This document shows, piece after piece, positions 1 through 5,794 of a DNA stretch of 9,750 nucleotides. Made by a program: the position numbers and the translations under genes. The notes beneath the pieces were generated by a model that searched no databases, had not been told where the DNA came from, and was given only the letters and a program-made list of their open reading frames with translations. Every line of letters starts with the position of its first letter. Within the stretch, counting starts at the first letter, position 1. This DNA comes from Victivallales bacterium (lineage in GTDB: Bacteria; Verrucomicrobiota; Lentisphaeria; Victivallales; JAUVCU01). Location of the stretch: positions 1-9,750 of the forward strand of contig JAOZMT010000049.1 of NCBI GenBank assembly GCA_029934175.1. The letters are read 5' to 3'.

Positions 1-5
1 ACTTT

Positions 6-22
6 GCAGACAAGATGTCTGC
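6..22. repeat. Short palindrome with GACAAGATGTC core
   Basis: GCAGACA and TGTCTGC form a perfect 7-bp inverted repeat around the triloop AGA. The 11-base core GACAAGATGTC recurs at 9581-9591, again inside a palindrome and again in a spacer. That makes it a dispersed REP-like element rather than a gene-specific signal. Its position upstream of the first gene gives no clear regulatory role. Confidence 0.6.
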
Positions 23-103
23 GTTACTTTTTGCTTCGCAAGTTTGATTGCTTGTTTTCTCTAAAATTGAATCCCGAACCACATTTGTGAGAATTATAAA
101 GAA

Positions 104-109
104 AGGAGA
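104..109 (+). promoter_or_regulatory. Ribosome binding site that fixes the first gene's start
   Basis: AGGAGA within GAAAGGAGAT ends about 7-8 bases before the ATG at 117. It is the strongest Shine-Dalgarno match in this part of the window. It argues against the upstream in-frame ATG at 48, which has no comparable site. Confidence 0.75.
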
Positions 110-116
110 TATTATT

Positions 117-305
117 ATGGTTATGGGTGGATTGGAAATGTATAAAGTATCATGCACAAAGTGTGATTGGGAAGATGAAGTAACTGTAAGAAAAGGATTA
201 GGTTTGGGGGGTATTTTTAATTTTTTGCACAACTCGCAAATTCCCAAAAAATGCCCTAAATGTAATGCTGAAACTAAATATTTTAAATGGCCTGTTTTAT
301 TTTAA
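117..305 (+). CDS. Small zinc-ribbon protein (62 aa), function unknown
   Basis: This 62-residue protein has two CxxC knuckles, C13-T-K-C16 and C46-P-K-C49, separated by 29 residues. That spacing suits a single zinc ribbon. The segment between them is glycine-rich (around residues 27-32), followed by a short phenylalanine/asparagine-rich stretch. An upstream in-frame ATG at 48 would add 23 residues, but the start at 117 is chosen because of the strong AGGAGA site before it and because the added residues look like translated spacer. Its stop codon overlaps the Shine-Dalgarno of the next gene, so it should be co-transcribed and probably translationally linked with the kinase downstream. Such ribbons bind zinc, and some bind nucleic acid or act as protein adaptors. 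Which applies here cannot be told from sequence. The family was not recognised. Confidence 0.65.
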   Translation: MVMGGLEMYKVSCTKCDWEDEVTVRKGLGLGGIFNFLHNSQIPKKCPKCNAETKYFKWPVLF

Positions 306-314
306 GGAGATTAT

Positions 315-1733
315 ATGAATGAAGATTTATTGAAAGTAGCATATCAGAATTATCAAACAGATAAATGTGATGTGACTAGAGAAAAATTATTGGAATATAA
401 AGAATTATCGCAAGGCGATTATTCTTTGTTTTTCAATAATCCTACCAAATACACATTAAAATATCTTTTGTTTGCAATTGATATTTTATTGGAATTAGAA
501 TTAAATGAATTTATGCCCAAACCAATATCAGTATCTTTATATTATGATTTTTGTAGTTATATTGATAATGAGAAGCATCATGACCTTTTTCAATCACCAA
601 ATCCCAATTTACAAAATTTAACAAAAGAAGTTTTTGAAACATATCCAGATTTGTATAACTATGACGGTTCTTTAAATATTTCTAATGTAATTGTTAGAGA
701 TCGGGAATTTATTTTTAAAAATAGAGCAAAGGTTTTATTTTTTGAATATTTAATTAAACGATATGGCGAAGTCTTGGAAACAAAAGATGAAAAAGATATA
801 AATCTTAAATCAATAAAAGTATATAATCATTTTGTGAAGTTTATTTTAAAGATGAATTCTAATCTTGTTGAAATAACTCAAAGACGAGAACGAGAAAAGA
901 TGTTGGCAAATTTATCGCATCGCTTGAAGAATTTGATGTGTGATATTAGAGGATGTTTTGACTATATTGAACGAAAAAATGAAATAATATCTTCATTAAG
1001 AATTAAAGAACATATTAATTTAGTTTGTCGAATTATAGATAGTTTAAATTATTCAGGAACAGGAAATGTTAATGATTTTTATTATGATGCAAAAGATATA
1101 TCATCTTCTAAAAAAGATTTAAATGAATTAATTTTAACAGCTTTCAATAGTGCAATCTCTAATATATTTTCAACAACACTTAATGAAAAGTTCAGAACTA
1201 ATTATTTTTCAACATACGAAAGTTTAGATGCTGCAAATGATAAATTTAGAACTTTATCATTAACATTTAATAGTTTTAATAAATATTGTAACGAAAAGTT
1301 TTTTAATTTTGATTTTGAAGTCAAAGGGTTTTCTAATTTAAAAATAGGCAATACTAAAGGCTCTTATATTAGGTTTTATATACTTTTTGAAGAAATATTT
1401 TTAAATGCTATTAAATATATAAGTTTTGTTCCAAAAGAGAATAGAAAGTTTAAAGTAGAATTTCTATATTCTCAAAAAGGCATTAATTTAAAAATTGAAA
1501 ATAATTACATGTCTAAACGAATGGAAAAAGGGACAGGGTTTGGGACGCATATAGTTTCATCGATAGTTGCATCAATGAATGGAAATTATGAAGTCATAAA
1601 AGGTGGGGATATATACACCACAAATATTTACATTCCAAATTTTTGGAATAGAAAAGAAGAGTTAATAGAATATAAAATCAAAAAAAGTAATCCAATATCA
1701 ATGGTTGGAGAAAAACAAGATAATTATAAATAG
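315..1733 (+). CDS. Soluble atypical histidine kinase
   Basis: This 472-residue protein has no membrane segment and is predicted to be a cytoplasmic sensor kinase. Residues 1-190 are a helical region of no recognised family. A dimerisation/phosphotransfer segment follows with the motif LSHRLKN, where H202 is the likely phosphorylated histidine; it resembles HRxKN-type kinases more than the usual HELRTPL. The ATP-binding domain lies near residues 350-440. Its N box is EEIFLNAIKY (N364) and its glycine lid is GTGFGTHIV (406-414). The usual DxGxG box is missing: the matching stretch reads KIENNY (393-398), as in kinases such as AgrC that use a degenerate box. H202 and N364 are 162 residues apart, against 114 in the other kinase of this unit, implying an insertion. 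AAGGAGA sits 5 bases before the start. The receiver gene 14 bases downstream is the likely partner. Kinase identity is fairly secure; activity and signal are not. Confidence 0.82.
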   Translation: MNEDLLKVAYQNYQTDKCDVTREKLLEYKELSQGDYSLFFNNPTKYTLKYLLFAIDILLELELNEFMPKPISVSLYYDFCSYIDNEKHHDLFQSPNPNLQNLTKEVFETYPDLYNYDGSLNISNVIVRDREFIFKNRAKVLFFEYLIKRYGEVLETKDEKDINLKSIKVYNHFVKFILKMNSNLVEITQRREREKMLANLSHRLKNLMCDIRGCFDYIERKNEIISSLRIKEHINLVCRIIDSLNYSGTGNVNDFYYDAKDISSSKKDLNELILTAFNSAISNIFSTTLNEKFRTNYFSTYESLDAANDKFRTLSLTFNSFNKYCNEKFFNFDFEVKGFSNLKIGNTKGSYIRFYILFEEIFLNAIKYISFVPKENRKFKVEFLYSQKGINLKIENNYMSKRMEKGTGFGTHIVSSIVASMNGNYEVIKGGDIYTTNIYIPNFWNRKEELIEYKIKKSNPISMVGEKQDNYK

Positions 1734-1747
1734 AGGAAAATCATATT

Positions 1748-2770
1748 ATGAAAATATTATATGTAGAAGATGAATTATGTAGAGATTTAGAAAAAAGAGT
1801 TAAATTATTTCATCCATTTTTGAATGATAAAACAATACAGGATCTTGATGATTTAATAGACGAGAGGCATTGTTCAAATGCAAATGTAAAAGAGCATTTT
1901 GAAAAGTCAGGCATCATGAAAGTTTGTTATACATTCCCAGAGGCAGTTAATGTTATAACTAATCATTTGAATGATTATGATTTGTATATCATTGATAGAA
2001 ATCTTGCAGAAGCAAATGATGAATATGAAGTTGAGGATATACCTAATTACTCCGATTCTACAATGGGGAAATATTACACAAGAGAAGGAGATTATTTATT
2101 GTCATTAATCAAAGAAAAGGATTTAAATTGGAGTGATAAATTTTATTTTTTAACAGCTAATGCTAACGATAAACTAAAATGTGAGGAAGTTTTTAAAGAA
2201 GAGCTCGAAAGAAATAAATTCAAAATAGAAAATATTTTAGATAAAAGCCAAGATGAAAACATTGCATTTTCAACACAAATAGTAAATAATTTTCAAAAAG
2301 GTAATTATAGAGTTAAATTTAAAGAAGTCTTTGAAGTTTTTAGAAAAGGCTTATTATCGAAAGAGGTTGAGGCTAATTTTATTTTGACTCTTGAAAATAT
2401 GAATAGTGATAAAGAACCAGAAATAAGAGACAATTTAGCAAAATGTAGAATTGTCTTAGAAGTTGTCTGTTCAAATTGGGTTAAACTTTTAGATGATGAA
2501 GAATTAAAAAAAGATTTTTTATATATTGATAGTAATGGAAAAGGGCAGGTTAAAATGTCTACTGTTATCAATTTTCTTGCAAAATCAACAGATTTAAAAA
2601 AATTAGACTTAATTTATAAATTTTCTAATTGCATTTATAATACAGCTAGCACATTTGGAGCTCATATCTCTGAAACAAAAGATGGTTACTTGCCAACTAA
2701 ATACAGTGTTCAAGCTGCGACTTATGCATTATGTGATATTTTATTATGGTATAAAAATTTAGCTTCATAA
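1748..2770 (+). CDS. Enlarged receiver-domain response regulator with unknown C-terminal domain
   Basis: The protein (340 aa) opens with ILYVEDE, giving the acidic pocket E7/D8/E9. IIDRNL follows with the probable phospho-acceptor D83, then FLTAN with T136, and ILDKSQ with K166. This is the order of receiver-domain catalytic residues, stretched by insertions: D83 lies about 75 residues after the acidic pair instead of the usual 40-45. Residues from about 200 to 340 form a helical domain with no helix-turn-helix and no GGDEF, HD-GYP or other familiar output motif. It ends in the strongly hydrophobic segment TYALCDILLWY. The upstream kinase is the natural phosphodonor, and AGAGGA precedes the start by 10 bases. 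The output may be a protein or RNA interaction. A resemblance to HEPN-like helical domains was considered, but no Rx4-6H motif is visible. Receiver assignment is fairly confident; the output is unknown. Confidence 0.75.
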   Translation: MKILYVEDELCRDLEKRVKLFHPFLNDKTIQDLDDLIDERHCSNANVKEHFEKSGIMKVCYTFPEAVNVITNHLNDYDLYIIDRNLAEANDEYEVEDIPNYSDSTMGKYYTREGDYLLSLIKEKDLNWSDKFYFLTANANDKLKCEEVFKEELERNKFKIENILDKSQDENIAFSTQIVNNFQKGNYRVKFKEVFEVFRKGLLSKEVEANFILTLENMNSDKEPEIRDNLAKCRIVLEVVCSNWVKLLDDEELKKDFLYIDSNGKGQVKMSTVINFLAKSTDLKKLDLIYKFSNCIYNTASTFGAHISETKDGYLPTKYSVQAATYALCDILLWYKNLAS

Positions 2771-2773
2771 ATT

Positions 2774-3496
2774 ATGCTAAAATTATATATTCTTATTTTT
2801 TTCACTTCATTTCAGCTTTTTGGAGATGATTTACTTGTAAACTTCACAGAAAATCCACCTAAGGTTGATGGGGTTGCTGATGATATTGTTTGGCAAAAAA
2901 TAAAAGAAAAACAACTAAAAATTAACAACAATATATTTTCAGTAAAAATATGCACAGATCGCAAAAAAATATTTTTTCTCATTTCTTTTGAAAAAGAAGA
3001 AGAGTTGTTAAAGCATAAATATTGGCGTTGGGATAAAGATAAAAAAGTTTATTTATCGTGTGATAAACAAGAGCAATCTTTAACTCTTTTCTTTAGGAAT
3101 TCTAAAAATGCTTCAATAATAGATTTATGGATATGGCGTGCAGGTAGAACTAATTTTTCTAATACTGCTGATGATTGTTATATGCCACTTCAAAAACCAT
3201 TAAAAATCCAAGAAGATTTAGGAGTGCGTGCGTGGTATAGTAAATATTTTTCAAATTTTTCAGGTGAAGAAATACCTAGGTTTTATAATAGAACTCCAAA
3301 AGGTAGTATTGCGGATGTTCAAGCTAAAGGAGAATGGAAAAATGGTGTGTGGAATATTGAGTTTTCAAGAAAATTAATAAGTGCAAATGATGATGATGTC
3401 CATCTTGATATTATCGCAGATTTAGAAATATCTATATCTTCTCAATTGAAACAAATTCATAGTATGGAGTTTATAAAATTAAAAGCTAATGAATAA
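2774..3496 (+). CDS. Secreted ethylbenzene-dehydrogenase-like haem-binding domain protein
   Basis: This 240-residue protein has a likely signal peptide (residues 1-17, hydrophobic core YILIFF, probable cleavage near FG-DD). The mature part opens with the VDGVADDIVW pattern of the DOMON/CBM9-like beta-sandwich. It continues with DLWIWRAGRTN (117-127) and ADDCYM (132-137), then a WKNGVWNIEFSRKL strand pair (188-201). It ends in an HSMEFIKL strand. This series is characteristic of the haem-binding subunit domain related to ethylbenzene and dimethylsulfide dehydrogenase gamma subunits. No molybdenum catalytic subunit is encoded nearby, so it probably does not serve as an enzyme subunit here. It starts 3 bases after the receiver gene with no clear Shine-Dalgarno, which suggests translational coupling, and it overlaps the membrane kinase gene by 8 bases. 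Inference: it is an extracytoplasmic sensing partner, with haem or a small molecule as ligand. Ligand binding is unproven. Confidence 0.7.
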   Translation: MLKLYILIFFTSFQLFGDDLLVNFTENPPKVDGVADDIVWQKIKEKQLKINNNIFSVKICTDRKKIFFLISFEKEEELLKHKYWRWDKDKKVYLSCDKQEQSLTLFFRNSKNASIIDLWIWRAGRTNFSNTADDCYMPLQKPLKIQEDLGVRAWYSKYFSNFSGEEIPRFYNRTPKGSIADVQAKGEWKNGVWNIEFSRKLISANDDDVHLDIIADLEISISSQLKQIHSMEFIKLKANE

Positions 3497-4979
3497 ATTT
3501 TTCACATATACTTTTTTACGAAGAGGGATATTTTTTATATACTTTTTGGTTACAATTATATTCTCGATAGGATTAATTTATATTGGTAATCAAGAAATAA
3601 AAGCAAATAAATTATTTGAAGCAAATCGCACAACATATAGTAATAAATTATTAGGATGTAGACAACAATTGAATGATTTACACTCTGTTTTTGAAAACAA
3701 TTTACTTCAAACAATTAACAAAAAAAATATTAGGATTTTATGTTCTGAAACTAATAAATTCAGAAATTTAATAAATAATTTACAAAATTCTATTACTATA
3801 CAAAATAATATAACCTCAAACTTATTGCACGAATCGCAACGATTGTTATCTATCGCTTTAACTATAGAATCTGACCTTGATAATTCAGATTTTTCTGACA
3901 AACAAATTCTTTTATATGAAGGAATAAATCAATATAGTAAATCATTAAAATCTGTTAGAAAATTGGAGGGAGAATTAAGTCATATCAATACTTGGAACAG
4001 AAAAAATATGTTTTTTAATAAGACTCGTCCATTAATTATAGCATTCTTGGCTGTTATAACATTATTAAGTTTTATCGCTTCAATGTTATTTAGACAATTT
4101 TTGACCCGAACTTTAAAAAACATTAAAAAAGGAACAAATGAAATTACTAAAGGGAATTTAAAATACAGGTTTACACATATTCCCACAGATGAAGTTGGTG
4201 TGGTCATGTCGGACTTCAATAATATGGCAACACAAATCGAGCGACAAACTAAAGAACTAACACGAAAAGCAGAAGAACTAATCAAAGCACATCGTCATAA
4301 AGATAAATTTTTAGCAAATATGAGTCATGAATTAAGAACTCCTTTAAATGCTGTTATTGGCTTTTCTGATATAATTATTCATAAATTTGAAAGACTAAAA
4401 CCTGAAAAAAATAAATATTATGCAGAAAAAATTATTAATGCATCTGAACATTTATTGACCTTAATTACAGACTTGCTAGATGTTGCAAAAGCTGATGCTG
4501 GAGTTTTGAAACCTGTTTTTTCAGAGTTTGAACTAATTCAAACTTCAAAAAATATTATATCTATGCTAAAACCTATTGCTGATAAAAAATCTTTAAATAT
4601 TTTATTTAATGGACCAGATGAATTATATATAAATGCTGATAAAAGACTTATATCTCAAATAATGATAAATATTTTAAATAATGCTATAAAATTTACACAT
4701 ATCGGAGAAGTAAAAGTTGCTATAGAGTTATTAGAATGTAATAAAGTTCAAATAAAAATTATTGATACTGGTATAGGCATCAAAAAGAGTGAACAAGTAG
4801 ATATTTTCAAAGATTTCCATCGAGTTGAAACATCACTCACAACAAACTACGAAGGAACAGGATTAGGTCTAACTTTGACAAGGCGATTGATTGAATTACA
4901 TAATGGTCAAATTCAACTCGAAAGCAAGATAAACAAAGGGTCAACCTTTACAATTATACTGCCTTTAAAAAACTGCTAA
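3489..4979 (+). CDS. Membrane sensor histidine kinase (HAMP-HisKA-HATPase)
   Basis: This 496-residue kinase has a first membrane helix at about residues 13-33, a helical extracytoplasmic sensor loop of about 145 residues (34-178), and a second membrane helix at about 180-200. A HAMP linker follows at about 201-255, then a coiled linker. The HisKA segment KFLANMSHELRTPLNAVIGF carries H280. The ATPase domain has the N box QIMINILNNAIKFT (N394 and N398), D426-x-G-x-G430 and the lid GTGLG (456-460). All catalytic boxes are intact. It ends after the ATPase domain with no attached receiver, so its phosphoryl group must go to a separate regulator; the only one in the window is two genes upstream. 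Its ATG lies inside the end of the preceding gene (8-base overlap, ATGAATAA), so the secreted haem-domain protein and this kinase are probably made in step and may work together. The signal is not known. Confidence 0.95.
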   Translation: MNKFFTYTFLRRGIFFIYFLVTIIFSIGLIYIGNQEIKANKLFEANRTTYSNKLLGCRQQLNDLHSVFENNLLQTINKKNIRILCSETNKFRNLINNLQNSITIQNNITSNLLHESQRLLSIALTIESDLDNSDFSDKQILLYEGINQYSKSLKSVRKLEGELSHINTWNRKNMFFNKTRPLIIAFLAVITLLSFIASMLFRQFLTRTLKNIKKGTNEITKGNLKYRFTHIPTDEVGVVMSDFNNMATQIERQTKELTRKAEELIKAHRHKDKFLANMSHELRTPLNAVIGFSDIIIHKFERLKPEKNKYYAEKIINASEHLLTLITDLLDVAKADAGVLKPVFSEFELIQTSKNIISMLKPIADKKSLNILFNGPDELYINADKRLISQIMINILNNAIKFTHIGEVKVAIELLECNKVQIKIIDTGIGIKKSEQVDIFKDFHRVETSLTTNYEGTGLGLTLTRRLIELHNGQIQLESKINKGSTFTIILPLKNC

Positions 4980-4984
4980 GTAAC

Positions 4985-5004
4985 TTGCTCTGTCCTCAGA
5001 GCAA
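4985..5004 (+). other. Perfect 8-bp hairpin just after the kinase stop
   Basis: TTGCTCTG and CAGAGCAA pair perfectly around a TCCT loop, starting 5 bases after the stop codon. No T-run follows (the next bases are AGAATATAAG), so it is not a canonical intrinsic terminator for the + strand. It may still protect or end the transcript, or it may be the first helix of the structured region that follows. A second, shorter hairpin at 5053-5064 has the same TCCT loop. Confidence 0.6.
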
Positions 5005-5096
5005 AGAATATAAGATGAAGCCACGCAGCTTATAATTCAACCTGGGAATGCTGAGCTCCTGCTCTGCTTAATGTTTATATACTGGAAAGTATAGTT

Positions 5097-5263
5097 TCTA
5101 AGCACACGAGCCGTAAGCAAGAAAAATAGAAAACACTGGATTTTTAAATGACCTTAAGCTTGCAACTTATGGATTATTGGATTTTGGATTAATGGAAAGA
5201 AATCCAGTAATCCAGTAATCCTAAAATGGTCTCATAATAAAATCCGTGACTCGTGTGCTTAGA
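5097..5263. repeat. Inverted-repeat-bounded element (14-bp arms)
   Basis: The left arm TCTAAGCACACGAG (5097-5110) is the exact reverse complement of 5250-5263. The arms enclose 139 bases with no reading frame. Part of the arm, GTGTGCT, recurs at 5350-5356. No target-site duplication longer than a TA was seen. It may be a small non-autonomous mobile element, or the closing stem of a structured RNA. Confidence 0.6.
5171..5221. repeat. Long internal hairpin with AATCCAGT direct repeats
   Basis: GGATTATTGGATT (5171-5183) pairs with AATCCAGTAATCC (5209-5221) with one G-T pair. TGGATT (5185-5190) then pairs with AATCCA (5201-5206), giving nearly 19 stacked pairs. The right arm is itself a tandem AATCCAGT repeat (5201-5208, 5209-5216, then a partial unit). 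It sits inside the 5097-5263 element. Confidence 0.6.
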
Positions 5264-5264
5264 G

Positions 5265-5474
5265 CCTAAAGTAGTTTTTAAGTGCAATCTGAAACTAGCC
5301 AGTTATATACCAAAATATTTTCATTCAACCGTTGGAATTCACAACTTTAGTGTGCTGTTTTCATTATAAAATTACAGTGAAACTGCGACTTATGCAAAAT
5401 AATATAAGCAATTTATACGGTCATTGCAAAGCATTATCAAATCAGCACGATAAATCTGTGAACTCCAACAATAA
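5265..5474. other. Spacer without a recognisable gene
   Basis: No credible coding frame, tRNA or known RNA was found. It holds only small foldable pieces, such as CAGT-GAA-ACTG, and a stray GTGTGCT (5350-5356) shared with the inverted repeat upstream. Confidence 0.5.
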
Positions 5475-5485
5475 GTAAGCGTCAA
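5475..5485 (+). repeat. Extra copy of GTAAGCGTCAA
   Basis: GTAAGCGTCAA recurs exactly at 5510-5520, and in inverted form at 5571-5581, where the two copies form the outer part of the long hairpin. The third copy outside the hairpin suggests a repeated element end or a partial duplication. Confidence 0.6.
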
Positions 5486-5507
5486 ATAGAACCATCTAGT
5501 TTTATTC

Positions 5508-5583
5508 ATGTAAGCGTCAATTAAGTAAAAGAAAAAAGATTAAAAAATCTTTTTTCTTTCTTTTACTTAATTGACGCTTACAT
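5508..5583. repeat. 34-bp near-perfect hairpin, possible bidirectional terminator
   Basis: Bases 5508-5531 pair perfectly with 5560-5583 (24 bp). The inner 5532-5541 pair with 5546-5555 (10 bp) around an AAAA loop. The only flaw is a 4-base bulge, CTTT (5556-5559). The inner part, GATT-AAAA-AATC followed by TTTTTTCTTTCTTTT, resembles a weak intrinsic terminator on the + strand. The total length and the outer TAAGCGTCAATTAAG arms are more like a palindromic mobile element or cruciform. It separates the signalling operon from argG. Confidence 0.7.
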
Positions 5584-5585
5584 TG

Positions 5586-5626
5586 TCCTGTCAAAACAAT
5601 TGTTGGGCGGCATTAGGAACAATACC
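5586..5626 (-). repeat. Dispersed repeat, copy A
   Basis: Read on the minus strand, this shares the blocks TTGTTCCTAATGCCG, CAACAATTGTTTTGACAGG and a leading GG with copies at 8624-8642 (+) and 8987-9027 (-). It contains the perfect palindrome AACAATTGTT (5595-5604). Unlike the other two copies it does not directly follow a gene. Confidence 0.55.
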
Positions 5627-5721
5627 TATTAATTTGCATCAATTTTTAATGGTAATGCAAAATAAATTGATGGTTATAAAGTTAAAACTCTAAAAAAAAT
5701 CATAAAAAAATATAATTAAAT

Positions 5722-5749
5722 TTGAAAATTTAAAATAAATCATTATATT
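5722..5749 (+). promoter_or_regulatory. Putative sigma-70-type promoter of argG
   Basis: TTGAAA (5722-5727) and TATATT (5744-5749) are spaced by 16 bases in a very A+T-rich stretch, about 45 bases before the argG start. AT-rich context makes chance matches common. No arginine-repressor box (TNTGAATWWWWATTCANW type) was recognised. Confidence 0.4.
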
Positions 5750-5780
5750 GTAATTAGATATATATTTTAAAATTTCAAAT

Positions 5781-5786
5781 AAAGGA
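5781..5786 (+). promoter_or_regulatory. Ribosome binding site of argG
   Basis: AAAGGA lies 8 bases before the ATG at 5795, which begins the conserved MKKVVVAYSGG amino terminus. This confirms the start. Confidence 0.8.
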
Positions 5787-5794
5787 AAAATTTT

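Larger units (their letters stand above)
4985..5264 (+). ncRNA. Candidate structured RNA region
   Basis: No protein is predicted here, but base pairing is dense. From the left there is an 8-bp hairpin (4985-5004), a 6-bp stem TATAAG/CTTATA (5009-5014 with 5029-5034), and a hairpin with arms 5050-5056 and 5061-5067 (one T-T mismatch) and loop TCCT. Next comes TATACT-GGAA-AGTATA (5078-5093), which has a GNRA-class tetraloop. A long-range stem (5097-5110 with 5250-5263) encloses another long hairpin. The stretch 4985-5070 is about 45% G+C by direct count, well above the surroundings; in A+T-rich genomes such islands often mark structured RNA. The region does not match tRNA, tmRNA, RNase P, SRP or 5S RNA, and no group II domain V was recognised. 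It could instead be a degenerate mobile element. Strand is taken from the flanking operon. Confidence 0.3.

Noticed and set aside
80..89. CACA-TT-TGTG inverted repeat as an operator of the first operon
   Set aside because: Four-base arms in AT-rich sequence are expected by chance, and no promoter could be placed around it.
48..116. Upstream in-frame ATG extending the zinc-ribbon protein by 23 residues
   Set aside because: There is no ribosome binding site before it, while the ATG at 117 has a strong AGGAGA at proper spacing. The extra residues look like translated spacer.
2305..2571. Minus-strand open frame inside the receiver gene
   Set aside because: Low-complexity Ser/Leu/Lys translation opposite a well-supported gene; an antisense shadow.
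3707..4285. Two minus-strand open frames inside the membrane kinase gene
   Set aside because: Antisense to a clear sensor kinase with intact motifs. Their hydrophobic translations reflect codon composition of the real gene.
4985..5004. Canonical intrinsic terminator for the signalling operon
   Set aside because: The 8-bp hairpin is perfect, but no T-run follows it, so it is reported only as a hairpin.
5098..5262. Group II intron or retron RNA
   Set aside because: No reverse transcriptase in the window and no domain V-like hairpin was recognised.
5700..5794. Arginine-repressor box before argG
   Set aside because: The A+T-rich stretch gives many partial matches, but none fits both half-sites convincingly.
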